From Bostrychus sinensis (taxonomy: Eukaryota > Chordata > Actinopteri > Gobiiformes > Eleotridae), in NCBI GenBank assembly GCA_020698575.1, contig CM036252.1, forward strand, positions 6,412,178-6,476,177: a stretch of 64,000 bases of DNA, read 5' to 3'. A program made the translations under genes and the position numbers. The notes beneath the pieces are model-generated. The model did no database searches, was not told where the DNA came from, and was given only the letters and a program-made list of their open reading frames with translations. Of this stretch, positions 11,976 through 23,345 are shown one piece after another. Each line of letters starts with the position of its first letter. Positions within the stretch are counted from its first letter, which is position 1.

Positions 11976-12581
11976 CAACGGTGGGACTGGACAGAGCATA
12001 AAATGACTAATTAGCATGGCTATTAGCGACATGAGGCTAACAGATAGATAATGAGCTGACTGCTTCATAGTGACGGCGGTTTAAGCCGAAATGATCAGAA
12101 TGATTCAGTGACGGTGTCTGGACTTTAGAAACCCGCAGGAGCACTTCCTGGTTTCTCGTGTCTACAGAGAGCTTGAGACCGAGCGTTTTTCAGCTCTGGA
12201 GAAGGGCAGCGCCTCAGCATACAGGATTACTCAAACAGAATACTACTGCAGGTCTGTTTTTGAGGGAGGAAACCACATTAGAACAGGGTTAAAAGGGAGG
12301 AACCGGGCAGATAACAGAACAGGAGACCCTTGACTGAAAAAAAAAAAAAAAGTTAATATATATGTAGAAATAAATATAGAAAGGGACTATTCTACGCCTA
12401 TATTATTTTAAAAACTTACCTACGTGAAAAAAATATATATTAATTATTCAGCATTTCTTATTCTGTTAAAATAATTATTTTCAATGAGAGCATTTATTAT
12501 TGATTATTTATTGATTTATTTGCCAGTTTTGGTCCTTCATACAGTGGCACATCAATGTTTGGTTGTGATGTAAAGTTTTAC

Positions 12582-12983
12582 CTCCGACTCTGAGATGGAG
12601 GTTGTGGCTCTGGGAGGAAAAGTTATGGAGAAACGTGCAGGTGGTAAACACAGGTGTAGCCTCCTTTGTGGGCGAGAGCCTGCGTCAGAGAACAGGAAGT
12701 GGGCGGAGTGATCGACGGCGGGCAGCGTGCGGTTCTGAGCCGGGGCCACGCGGGGGGAAGGAGCTGGAAGGAGCCTCCTGGGTACTGAGGTTCACACAGA
12801 GCACCTGACATGAAGTCTGAGCCCAGCACACCCACAGCCCCTGCGCCTGCGCCTCGGAGACCCCGTCAGCAGAGAGCCCCTGCGCCTGCGCCTCGGAGAC
12901 CCCGTCAGCAGAGAGCCCTGCGCCTGCGCCTCGGAGACCCCGTCAGCAGAGACAGACGGGAGATGTTCGGCCGATTCGTAAAT
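12582..12983 (-). pseudogene. Ig-like exon, indel-broken copy
   Basis: Counterpart of the intact Ig exon at 41088-41495, here 402 instead of 408 nt, with the same acceptor and donor motifs. Several 1-2 base changes split the frame: pieces such as FLFSDAGS and SDFMSGALCEPQYPGGSFQL lie in different frames. The three 39-bp coding repeats are present at 12835-12950, the third lacking one base. The damage is mainly small indels, as in the rest of this block, so it may be sequencing error and not true decay. Confidence 0.75.
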
Positions 12984-13030
12984 CTGTGGAGAGAGAGGCA
13001 GCGGCAGTGACCGCACACATCTGAAATCAG

Positions 13031-13600
13031 CAGTGGACAAAGTACTCAAGAGCTGTACTCAAGTAAAAGTACTGTAAAGTAAAATAATTTACTCAAGTAG
13101 AAGTAAAAATACCCAACGAAATTTTTACTCAGTAAAAGTAAAAAAGTGTTGCACGTAAAATCAACTTAAGTAGAAAGTAATTTGAATGTTTTGCAAATTC
13201 TTCTCTTCTTTCTTTGTTTTCTTCTTCTTCTTTCTTTTGTTTTCTTCTTTCTTCTTCTTCTTCTTTCTTTGTTTTCTTCTTCTTTCTTTGTTTCTTCTTC
13301 TTCGTTCTTTGTTTTCCTTCTTCTTCTTTTTTCTTCTTTCTTTTTTTTCTTCTTCTTTCTTTGTTTCTTCTTCCATCTTCTTTCTTGTTTTCTTCTTCTT
13401 TCTTCTCTTCTTCTTTTTCTCTCTTCTGAACCAGAACCTTTCTGATGACAAGGCACATGTGCTACCCACTAACCACAGAGGACAAAAACTAAGAGTAAAA
13501 ATAAAATCATCCGAAACTTACTCAAGTAAAAGTATGTTCTACAAAATGTATCATAAAGTACTTTTTTCTAGAGTAAAAGTATCTAGTTCCTGTCCACCAC
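13031..13600. mobile_element. hAT-like non-autonomous element with pyrimidine tract, first copy
   Basis: It begins CAGTGGACAAAGTACTCAAG and ends with GTCCACCACT, which gives CAGTGGTGGAC-like inverted ends of the fish type. Inside are AAGTAAAAGTA-rich arms, a TTC/TTTG-rich tract (13197-13430) and a tRNA-like segment on the minus strand. Lysine/glutamate-rich and phenylalanine/serine-rich open frames over the tract are artefacts of low complexity. Confidence 0.55.
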
Positions 13601-13617
13601 TCCGCAGATGTTTGTAC

Positions 13618-13908
13618 CTGAACACAGCACCTGAAGAGGAGACCTGCGATGGCGCTGTGTCTCTCCACGCAGTCTCTCAGAGCAGACGTCTGCCTCACAC
13701 AGGAGCTGGACACTCCCAATCAACCACGAATTACCCCCGGTCATCTGTCGTGAAACAAAAGAGCCGCACCAGGAGAGGACACACCGCCGCTGTAGCCGTT
13801 TGCGCCCAGGGTCCAGAGAAAAGCACAGGTCTCCACTCGCCTCTGTGTCTCAGCTCCAGTGTCCCAGCACAGCGACCGGCCCCGCCCACCACCGGACCTC
13901 GTCAGGCT
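13618..13908 (-). pseudogene. SRCR5 exon, indel-broken copy
   Basis: Counterpart of 42241-42537; 291 instead of 297 nt. The CAG|GTAC donor and TCTGTCAG acceptor are kept. Fragments such as SSCVRQTSALRDCVE are still readable but the frame is interrupted by small deletions. In the minus-strand order it follows SRCR4. Confidence 0.75.
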
Positions 13909-14619
13909 CTGACAGAGACAGGAGGAACTGCTTTAACTCACATGCCCTGCCTCCCAAACCCTGCCCTGGGACCCTAGACTTCCCAAAGGAACCCTAAAAA
14001 CCCTAAAGAGGCTCAGGCTCGAAGATCTGTGCAGAGCTGGAGGGACCAAAGGCTGTGAGCTTCGGTTTGTGTCACGGACGTTACTCAGGAAGTGCACACT
14101 ACACTGGGCCCAGGAGGTTTAGGGGCCAATAAGAGCTCTTGTAGACTACATCTCTTGTCACGTCTGAGTTTAAAATATTTATAATAAGCATGAGCAACAC
14201 AATGACTCTGTTATAGAATAAAGATTTTACCATAAATTTCAATATAATTTATGAACTTATTACAAAAATTAAGATCAGAATATATACCTTATTTTTAAAT
14301 GTCTTTAAAAGAATCAGGATTATTAAAAACAAAATGTAAAAAAAAAAATAAAAAAAAGTTGTAAAATTGTCAACTATACCACTGTAGACCGTTTTTGCAC
14401 TAAACTGTAGTAAAAACTGTTAAAAAATAGATGGATGATTAGAAGTCTAATGCATGAGCTCAATGTACTTCAAATCTTTAGGGCCCATTGTTAAAACATG
14501 CACTGGGGCCCTCAATACCAAGTTACACCACTGGTTTGTGTGGACACCGGAAGCCTACTTTAGAGCACTTGGGACTTTAAATGATAATGAGGAGAACACA
14601 GCTCACCTGAGCAGGTGAA

Positions 14620-14936
14620 AGCCCCGCCCTTTTACCTGAAGTGCTAAAAGCCCCGCCCCTTTTACCTGAACAGCAAAAAGCCCCGCCCCTTGTTACCTGA
14701 GCAGCTGAAAGCCCCACCCCTTTTACCTGAGCAGCTGAAAGCCCCGCCCCTTTACCTGAGCAGCTGAAAGTCTGCCCCTTTTTACCTGAGCAGTGAAAGC
14801 CCGCCCCTTGTTACCTGAGCAGCTGAAAGTCCCGCCCCTTTTTACCTGAGCAGCTGAAAGCCCCGCCCCTTGTTACCTGAGCAGCTGAAAGTCCGCCCCT
14901 TTTTACCTAAGCAGCTGAAAGCCCCGCCCCTTTTAC
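14620..14936. repeat. 30-bp donor-containing minisatellite after SRCR4, indel-rich copy
   Basis: About ten units of the type ACCTGAGCAGCTGAAAGCCC plus CGCCCCTTTT. On the minus strand each carries CTCAG|GTAAAA, the donor of the SRCR4 exon that ends at 14937. Corresponds to 43240-43457. Confidence 0.9.
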
Positions 14937-15227
14937 CTGAGCAGGTGAGCTCCACAGTTGTTCCAGATGAGCAGGTGTCCCCTGAGCTGGTCCTGGGACA
15001 GTCCATCGAGCAGACTCATGGCCTTCGCAGTGGAACGTCTGTCCCAGAGCCCCCCCTCTCCATAGAGCGCCCCCTGGAGGAGAGAGGGCCCCGCAGCCCC
15101 AGCTCCCTCTGCAGAGCACCTCTGCATCCTGCAGGTCAAAGTCCTCTTCACAGACTGAGGTCCAGGACTGGTCCCAGAGGAGCTGCAGTGATCCTGAGCA
15201 GAGGCCGCCCCCGGAGCCTCACAGAGT
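14937..15227 (-). pseudogene. SRCR4 exon, indel-broken copy
   Basis: 291 nt against 294 in gene II (43458-43751). Acceptor CCTCAG and donor TCAG|GTAAAA are present. The eight-cysteine SRCR sequence can be followed but changes frame: an inserted base in the CCCCCC run near the middle and missing bases elsewhere. Part of the indel-rich block. Confidence 0.75.
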
Positions 15228-16487
15228 CTGAGGACACAGCACTCACGTTATTGTCCACATCTGCACGCGCCACACTGGGTTAGGTTGATGACCAAGAGTT
15301 TTAAAAAACAGGTTGAGCATGTTCCCAACCAGGGTACGGGACACTACAGGGGGTACTTGGACTAATTTAAAGGTGCTACGAGCAGTATATATTTTGTATA
15401 TTTCATAAAATTACCCACGTGTGCCAAGATATGATGTAAACATGTTAAATCAAATATTAGTTTTACTGATAACAATGGTACAGCTGATTTATAACAATAA
15501 AAAATATTTTACATAATGGCCAAGTTGTTTTTGTTTACATTTTAGTTTTGGTTCTAAAACTGCATCACTGATCGTCCATCAGAAAAGAGACCACTGTTTT
15601 GATTTAAGACTACAGTACCATTTTCCAACCAAGTGCATGCTGCTTACAGAACCTTTAATCATTTATTTCCAAGATGATAAGAAGATATTGACGGTAATTC
15701 CATACTGAACTTTGAAACAGACTGAAGAAACAGCAAAATAATATTATTTGAATATTATTTTTTGTTACATATTTAATACTTTATTTAATTTAAATTATTT
15801 TGTTTTTTATTTGAGTAATTTATTTTTAATTTATATTAGAGCCATCAGACAAGTGTTTTCGGCCCTGGAGAAGCATACAGGACTACTAAAAAAAAAAAAA
15901 AATAAATAAAAAAAACTACCCAGGTCTGTTTTTGAGGAGGAGCCATGGGTAACTTTGTTTTGCAGTTTTGAGAGTGATTAGGCAGATTATTCACAGACAA
16001 TCTGGAAACTATTGGCAATATAAATACATATAAAACATAAGCACTACTAAAACAGTAAAATTGTAAAAATAAATAAAAGTGCTCCAACGCTAAATGAATT
16101 TACGCCACAAAACTGACAATGCAATGAGACAGAAAGAGAACTGCAACAGATAAAAACTGAATGGACTAATTTCAATAAATAAAAGAATAAATAGATCTCT
16201 AGAAAGAAATGTTTTCAGCAGGAACCGATTTGTTTTACACCTTGGAACCAAAAATCTGAGAGCAGAGGGAAGCGGCTGAAACTGAAAATAATCTGTAACT
16301 GTTCTGTGTACAGGACGTCCAGGCTGTTCTGGGGCACCAATTAAATTTACTCCAGACCATTTGACGTTAATCCAATATTTATTCATCTCCAGGCTATTGA
16401 AAGAAAATATATTAGAATTATGAATTATTTGACAACATAGTGAATGTGAAAGGCTCAGACTGAAGCCACAGCTGAGGAGCGCAGTAC
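15228..16487. other. Intron between SRCR4 and SRCR3, indel-rich copy; no gene seen
   Basis: Parallels 43752-45074. It contains one end of a hAT-like element (GTTCCCAACCAGGGTACGGG near 15320), AT-rich sequence and short A runs. No exon with plausible splice sites was found. Confidence 0.5.
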
Positions 16488-16783
16488 CTGAACAGGTGAG
16501 GTCATGGAGGGGGGGCTGTTTCCAGCTTTGGCCTGGGCTCACACACTCTCTCAGCGCAGGTGTGGACCGTAAACAGAGGAGCTGATGGTCCAAGCGGGAC
16601 CCTCGGGAGCCTTGTCCTGACCCAGAGAGACCACAGAGCCACAGTCCGGCCGGCACACACCGCAGCAGCTGTCTCCAGGGTCCACTCGGACATCTGCACA
16701 TCTCTCCACTCATCCAGATGTCTGAGCTGCGGTGTCCCGTCACACAGGACCGGCTCCGCCCACCAGCCTGACCTCATCAGGCT
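16488..16783 (-). pseudogene. SRCR3 exon, indel-broken copy
   Basis: 296 nt against 297 in gene II (45075-45371). Acceptor CGGTCAG and donor TTCAG|GTACTG are kept. Fragments such as LDEWRDVQMSEWTLETAAAV are present, but the frame shifts several times. Confidence 0.75.
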
Positions 16784-16879
16784 CTGACCGGGACAGAGGA
16801 GGGGGACATGTTAAAAACCTGACCAGTCCTAGGGTTAGTTTAGGACTTTAGAGCCTTCCCTGACCCCGAATTTATACTG

Positions 16880-17649
16880 AGAACTTGCTTTACCTAGCAG
16901 GTGAAAGCCCGCCCCCTTTACCTGAGCAGGTGAAAGTCCCACCCCTTTTTAAGCATGAGCAGCTGGAAGCCCCGCCACTTTACCTGAGCAACTGAGAAAC
17001 CAGCTCTTTTTACCTAGCAGGTGAAAGCCCCGCCCCTTTTACCGAGCAGGTGAAAGTCTCGCCCCTTTTAAACCTGAGTAGGGAAAGTCCAACCCCTTTT
17101 TAAGCATGAGCAGCTGAAACCCTGCCCCTTTTACCTGAGCAGCTGAAAGCCCCGCCCCTTTTACCTGAGTGGCTGAAAGCCCCGCCCTTTTACCGAGCAG
17201 GTGAAAGTCTCGCCCCTTTTTAAACCTGAGTAGGTGAAAGTCCAACCCCTTTTTAAGCATGAGCAGCTGGAAGACCCCCCTTTTACCTGAGCAACTGAGA
17301 ACCCACCCTTTTTACCTGAGGAGGTGAAAGTCTCGCCCCTTTTTAAACCTGAGCAGGTGAAAGCCCCCGCCCCTTTACCTGAGCAGGTGAAAGCCCTGCC
17401 CTTTTTTATCAGAGGGTGAAAGACCCGCCCCTTTTACCCTAAGCAATGGAAAGCCCCGCCCCTTGTAACCTGAGCAGCTGAAAGACCTGCCCCTTTTACC
17501 TGAGGCAGGAAGCCCGCCCTTTTACCTGAGTAGCTGAAAGCCCTGCCCCTTTTTACCTGAGCAGTGAAAGTCCCACCCCTTTTTAAGCATGAGCAGCTGG
17601 AAGACCCGCCCCTTTTACCTGAGCAACTGAGAAACCCAGCCCCTTTTAC
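16880..17649. repeat. 30-bp donor-containing minisatellite after SRCR2, indel-rich copy
   Basis: About 25 degenerate units of the same 30-bp family, in a somewhat different unit order and with more base losses than 45480-46221. It ends exactly at the SRCR2 donor at 17650. Confidence 0.9.
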
Positions 17650-17941
17650 CTGAGCAGGTGAGCTCCACAGTTGTTCCAGATGAGCAGGTGTCCCCTGAGC
17701 TGTCCTGGGACAGTCCATCACAGCAGACTCATGCCTTTGCAGTGGAACGCCTGTCCCAGAGCCTGCCCCTCTCCATAGAGCGCCCCCTGGAGGAGAGAAG
17801 GAGCCCCGCAGCCCAGCTCCCTGCAGAGCACCTCTGCATCCTGCAGGTCAAAGTCCTCTTCACAGACTGAGGTCCAGGACTGGTCCCAGAGGAGCTGCAG
17901 TGATCCTGAGCAGAGGCCGGGCCCCCGGAGCCTCACAGAGT
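17650..17941 (-). pseudogene. SRCR2 exon, indel-broken copy
   Basis: 292 nt against 294 in gene II (46222-46515). The upstream half is open (SDSVRLRGPGLCSGSLQLLW) down to QAFHCKGMSLL, after which a lost base shifts the frame. Splice signals are unchanged. Confidence 0.75.
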
Positions 17942-18025
17942 CTGAGGACACACAGAGGCTGAATGAAACCTGGGGGCGGACTCTCACACGAGGACGAGGA
18001 TTTATATTTGGTCAAAGCTCATTCA

Positions 18026-18298
18026 CAGTAAAAAACAGATCTGGAACAGTTTACTTATAAAATAAAACAATGGCTTAAATCCAATCAAATCTGTGAACAG
18101 TGGAGTCAGTTGGCTGTAAGATGAGTTGGAAAAAATAAAGATAGTGAGTAAAACTTAAAATTTCAAGTTTTTAGACATATGAATGTTAAATTTGGTGAGT
18201 AGAAAAATAACTTGAGATTTTGAGTTGATCACCAAAACTAAAAAATCTTGAGGGATCCTGTTGCCTTGAGTTTTTGCAGCATTGTTTTTTTACAGTGC
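18026..18298. mobile_element. MITE with CACTGTAAAAAA-type ends, first copy
   Basis: The left end is CACAGTAAAAAACAG and the right end, on the minus strand, CACTGTAAAAAAACA. It is about 270 bp with no coding capacity. Other copies are at 46594-46870 and, partly, at 21480-21668. It lies in the intron between the minisatellite and SRCR2. Confidence 0.6.
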
Positions 18299-18444
18299 AT
18301 TTCAAACTCAATTTCTTTTATGTACTTAATATAGACAGCCCCGGACCCCACTTTGGGAACCACTGGTGTAATAAAATAAAAGGAACAGGTCCAAGAGAAA
18401 TAGGACGCATGGACAGTTTATGATGTTGGACTGTGAAGCTCCAC

Positions 18445-20662
18445 AGATCACAGCTCTGCAGCCAGTGGGGACAGAGTAACGGCCTCTTACACACTCCAGA
18501 TAACAGCTCTGCAGCCAATGAGGACAGAGTAACGGCCCTTACCCTACACTCCGATAACAGCTCTGCAGCCAATGAGGACAGAGTAACGGCCTCTTACCCG
18601 CACACTCCAGATCACAGCTCTGCAGCCAATGGGACAGAGTAACGGCCTCTTACACACTCCAGATAACAGCTCTGCAGCCATGGACAGAGTAACGGCCTCT
18701 TACCCGTACACTCCAGATCACAGCTCTGCAGCCAATGGGGACAGAGTAACGGCCTCTACCTGTACACTCCAGATCACAGCTCTCCAGCCAGTGGGGACAG
18801 AGTAACGGCCTTTACGCTACACTCCAGATCACAGCTCTGCAGCCAATGGGACAGAGTAACGGCCTCTTACACACTCCAGATCACAGTCTGCAGCCAGTGG
18901 GGACAGAGTAACGGCCTCTTACCCGCACACTCCAGATCACAGCTCTGCAGCCAATGGGGACAGAGTAACGGCCTCTTACCCGTACACTCCACCTCCAATC
19001 ACAGCTCTGCAGCCAATGGGGACAGAGTAACGGCCTCTTACCCGCACACTCCAGATCACAGCTCTGAGCCCAATGGGGACAGAGTAACGGCCTCTTACCC
19101 GTACACTCCAGATCACAGCTCTGCAGCCAGTGGGGACAGAGTAACGGCCTCTTACCCGTACACTCCAGATCACAGCTCTGCAGCCAATGGGGACAGAGTA
19201 ACAGCCTCTTACGCGTACACTCCAGATCACAGCTCTGCAGCCAGGGGGACAGAGTAACGGCCTCTTACCCTCCTCCAGATCACAGCTCTGCAGCCAGTGG
19301 GGCAGAGTACCAGCCTCTTACCTGCACACTCCAGATCACAGCTCTCCAGCCAATGGGACAGAGTAACGGCCTCTTACCTACACACTCCAGATCACACTCT
19401 GCAGCCAATGGGACAGAGTAACGGCCTCTTACACACTCCAGATCACAGCTCTGCAGCCAATGGGACAGAGTAACGGCCTCTTACCTACACACTCCAGATC
19501 ACAGCTCTGCGCCAATGGGACAGAGTAACGGCCTCTTCACACTCCAGATCACAGCTCTGCAGCCAGTGGGACAGAGTAACGGCCTCTTACCTGCACACTC
19601 CAGATCACAGCTCTCCAGCCAATGGGGACAGAGTAACGGCCTCTTACCTGCACACTCCAGATCACAGCTCTGCAGCCAGTGGGGACAGAGTAACGGCCTC
19701 TTACCCGTACACTCCAGATCACAGCTCTGCAGCCAGTGGGGACAGAGTAACGGCCTCTTACCCGTACACTCCAGATCACAGCTCTGCAGCCAGTGGGGAC
19801 AGAGTAACAGCCTCTTACCTGCACACTCCAGATCACAGCTCTCCAGCCAATGGGGACAGAGTAACGGCCTCTTACCTACACACTCCAGATCACAGCTCTG
19901 CAGCCAATGGGGACAGAGTAAACGGCCTCTTACACACTCCAGATCACAGCTCTGCAGCCAATGGGACAGAGTAACGGCCCTTACCTACACACTCCAGATC
20001 ACAGCTCTCCAGCCAATGGGGACAGAGTAACGGCCTCTTACCTGCACACTCCAGATCACAGCTCTGCAGCCAGTGGGGACAGAGTAACGGCCTCTTACCT
20101 ACACACTCCAGATCACAGCTCTGCAGCCAATGGGGACAGAGTAACGGCCTCTTACCTACACACTCCAGATCACAGCCCTCCAGCCAATGGGGACAGAGTA
20201 ACGGCCTCTTACCTGCACACTCCAGATCACAGCTCTCCAGCCAATGGGGACAGAGTAACGGCCCTTACCTAAACACTCCAGATCACAGCTCTGCAGCCAA
20301 TGGGGACAGAGTAACGGCCTCTTACACACTCCAGATCACAGCTCTGCAGCAATGGGGACAGAGTAACGGCCTCTTACCTACACCTCCAGATCACAGCTCT
20401 GCAGCCAATGGGGACAGAGTAACGGCCTCTTACACACTCCAGATCACAGCTCTGCAGCCCAGTGGGGACAGAGTAACGGCCTCTTACCTGCACACTCCAT
20501 CACAGATCACAGCTCTCCACCAATGGGGACAGAGTAACGGCCTCTTACCTGCACACTCCAGATCACAGCTCTGCAGCCAATGGGGACAGAGTAACGGCCT
20601 CTTACCCGCACACTCCAGATCACAGCTCTGCAGCCAGTGGGGACAGAGTAACGGCCTCTTAC
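18445..20662. repeat. 57-bp minisatellite, second version of the 1-2293 array with many single-base losses
   Basis: From 18389 on, the sequence tracks position 1 onward, including the order of CCCGTAC, CCCGCAC, CTGTAC, GCGTAC and short 53-bp units. It has repeated one-base deletions such as GGCCCTTACCCTACACTCCG. It is 19 bases shorter than the 1-2294 interval. This is the same array read twice, not an independently evolved one. Confidence 0.93.
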
Positions 20663-20932
20663 CTGCACACCAGCTCCAGAGAGGTCCCCGAGGTAAAAGA
20701 CCGAGTCCAGGAGCAGTCGCTCAGTGAAGACTCCAAACACTTGTCCGTGATTTGCCAGACTTCATGTCTGCGCTCCTTCTTTGTCCCAAAGACACCGCCG
20801 CCCGCAGCCCAGCTCGCGCAACACTTTCTTTGCCAGCCTCAGGTCAGGTACGCCGCCCCCACTGATGCCCAGCCCAGCCCGGGCCGCTCCACCTGCAGCT
20901 CCCCCTGGCAGCGACTGGCTCCTTCCCACCCC
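20663..20932 (-). pseudogene. SRCR1 exon, truncated and indel-broken copy
   Basis: The donor end (GCAG|GTAAG at 20663) and most of the SRCR1 exon are present, with small indels. The sequence leaves homology at about 20932, before the acceptor, so roughly the first 25 coding bases and the splice acceptor are missing. Beyond the break comes LINE-related sequence. Confidence 0.75.
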
Positions 20933-20949
20933 ACATATTTAGGAGAAAA

Positions 20950-21455
20950 TTAGGAGAAATAAATTGAATTGAAGACCACATCACCCCTGGCTCCCTATCC
21001 CTCAACGCATCCAATTCAAAATCCTCCTCATCACATTCAAAGCCCTCCATAACCTGGCCCCCTCCTCCCTCTCTGACCTGCTCCACCGCCACGCCCCGTC
21101 CCGCTCCCTCCTTCCCCCGTCCCGCTCCCTCCTTCCCCCGTCCCGCTCCCTCCTTCCCCCGTCCCGCTCCCTCCTTCCCTCCCCTGCAGGACCAAGCTCC
21201 GAGCCTGGGGACACAGAGCCTTCTCCGTCGCTGCCCCCACCCTCTGGAAATCACTCCCACAACCCATCTGTGACCTCTGACCTCCCCACCTTCAAAAACC
21301 ATCTCAAGACCCACCTTTTTAGAACTGCTTTTAAAGTTTAATATTTGTTTGCTTGTTTTGTCGTTTGTTTCTCTTGTTTTTACTCTTGTACAGCGTCTTT
21401 GAGTGTCATGAAAAGCGCTTTTATAAATAAAATGTATTATTATTATTATTATTAA
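20950..21455 (+). mobile_element. 3' end of an L2-clade-like LINE
   Basis: One plus-strand frame reads PIQRIQFKILLITFKALHNL and later FKNHLKTHLFRTAF. This type of C-terminal reverse-transcriptase ORF is common in fish L2-like retroposons. It is followed by AAAGCGCTTTTATAAATAAA and a TTA-type tail. Within the ORF, 21085-21175 holds four 21-bp units (CCCGTCCCGCTCCCTCCTTC type, seven codons each). The element is 5'-truncated, as usual for LINEs. Confidence 0.75.
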
Positions 21456-21479
21456 GACATTTTTATTATCAATCATAAT

Positions 21480-21629
21480 ACTTTTTCTGAACAATGGACA
21501 GTAAGTTGGCTGTAAGAGGAGTTAAAAAAAACACAAGTAAAGGTTTTTAGACATATTAACGTTTATTTATTTTATTTGGCCCCTAAACTCAAAAATCATA
21601 AGGGATCCTGTTGCCTTGAGTTTTTGCAA

Positions 21630-21664
<35 letters not shown>

Positions 21665-21668
21665 GTGC
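21480..21668. mobile_element. Partial MITE, related to 18026-18298
   Basis: Shares CAGTTGGCTGTAAGA-like sequence, TTTTTAGACATAT and GGGATCCTGTTGCCTTGAGT with the MITE near 18100-18298, and ends in a T run of about 30 bases before TACAGTGCAT. It is shorter than the other two copies. Confidence 0.55.
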
Positions 21669-21908
21669 ATAAAATGGTAAAATCGTTTTTTGTTTTTTTT
21701 TTGCCAATGACTTTATTCTCATAAAAATACAACTTTAATCTTGATATTTTACTTTATTTTCATATTGCCATATTTATTATTTTTTCAATGTGGCCCTAAA
21801 ACTCTGTCAGATTCTTCAAAAAGTGTTCTATAAAAACCACAACAACACATTATTTAAAAAAAAAAAAGTTTGACCTCTTTGTCCTCAGTGAGATCCTTGA
21901 GCTCCCCT

Positions 21909-22652
21909 GCACTGTAAAAAAAATCTGTACATTTTACGGTAAAAAATTGGCAGCTGCGGTTGCCAGAATTCTACTGTAAAAATTATAAGAGGCCTGTATT
22001 TAATTTTACAGTATATTATCACAAATGTTGTTTTTACAGTTTTTGACTTGAGTTTTTATTATTATTTACTGTAAAATGTTATTATATTTTTAAAAAAATA
22101 GATTAACTGTATATTTTACAATTTGTGACTTAATCAACATTTACTGTAAAATTTAAAGTTATTATCTTTCAAAAGAATAGATTACCTTTATATTTTACTA
22201 TTTGTGACTTGCGTTTTAATCAACATTTACTGTAAAATGTAAAGTTATTTTCTTTCAAAAGAATAGATTACCTTTATATTTTACTATTTGTGACTTGCGT
22301 TTTAATCAACATTTACTGTAAAATGTAAAGTTATTTTCTTTCAAAAGAATAGATTACCTTTATATTTTACTATTTGTGACTTGCGTTTTAATCAACATTT
22401 ACTGTAAAATGTAAAGTTATTTTCTTTTAAAAAGGTGTTAAACTGTAATAAACACAGGACTCAATTATTTTAACAGTGCTATACTGTATACATTACAAAA
22501 ACAAAACTAAAAAATACTATTTTGCCTTACTTTTAATATTACAGTTAATTACTGTAGCCAAAACAGTATTTTGCCAATATATCAATTACGGTCTTTTACT
22601 GTTGAGATTTTACAGATTTTTACCATGAAATCTACAGATATTTTTTACAGTG
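21909..22652. mobile_element. TIR element with three 86-bp internal repeats
   Basis: The ends are CACTGTAAAAAAAATCTGTA and, on the other strand, CACTGTAAAAAATATCTGTA, a clear terminal inverted repeat about 740 bp apart. Inside, GATTACCTTTATATTTTACT starts at 22180, 22266 and 22352, an exact 86-bp period. No coding sequence is seen. Confidence 0.75.
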
Positions 22653-23345
22653 TGTCTTTAATAAATTTCAGCTGTTCATTATGAAAAGGTTGCAAATAGT
22701 TTCAAATACTCTCGGAAATAAATTGTGAAATATTCTTGCGTACCCCTGCAACGTGCCCGCGTACCCCTAAGGGTCCCCGTACCATTGGTTGGGAAACCCT
22801 GCCTTAAGAGTTTAGCTTTATCGCAAACATACAAATACAGCCGTTAGCATTGTTAGCAGTATATTTGTGTGTAGAATCTCTCACTCACCTCTGCGTTCAG
22901 ATCCTGCTCCACTGCTCTTCGTCTCCGCTGCAGCAGAACCACGGCTGAGGATATTTTGCATGTCACGATTTTTTTTTGCAAATCTCATTCCATTTTTCAT
23001 ATTTAGAGCGTCGTCTGTGGCTGAGGCTAAGAGTTCAGTTTTGCATAAACGACGGCTGGACTCAAACTCTCAGGTGATGAATGTGGCAGGTTTGTCAGGG
23101 CACAATTGTTATTAATGCTTAATTCTTGAGTAATAAGCCCATGTAAATCTATGCTAAATTAAAAACATCAAACTTTTTTTACTTTTTATTCACTAAAATA
23201 CTGGTAATTACTTATTTATTATTGCTTTATTACTGCTTAACAGCTGTGAGTTATTCCAAAGTGTTACCAAAACCTTGCCATCAGGGTTTTTCAGTTGTTT
23301 TTTGCTGGAGTGATGGATGTGTGACAAAGATGTTCATTTTCTAAT
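22653..23345. other. Spacer, no gene seen
   Basis: Near 22740-22800, CGTACCCCTAAGGG followed by TTGGTTGGGAAACCCTG looks like the end of a hAT-like element. An 82-codon open frame at 22867-23115 has no recognisable domain and no splice or promoter context, so I do not call it. Confidence 0.5.

Noticed and set aside
13129..13469. Lysine/glutamate-rich and phenylalanine/serine-rich open frames (also 41642-42154)
   Set aside because: Low-complexity TTC/GAA tract inside a transposon; open in all frames on both strands.
14870..15283. Plus-strand frame opposite SRCR4 (also 43391-43829, 46243-46536)
   Set aside because: Antisense shadow of SRCR exons. The cysteine pattern and splice sites support the minus strand.
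20844..21494. 216-residue minus-strand frame with EGAGRGKEGAGRGK repeats
   Set aside because: Antisense of the LINE ORF and its 21-bp repeat; the real reading direction is plus.
22867..23115. 82-residue plus-strand open frame
   Set aside because: No domain, no splice or promoter context, surrounded by repeats.
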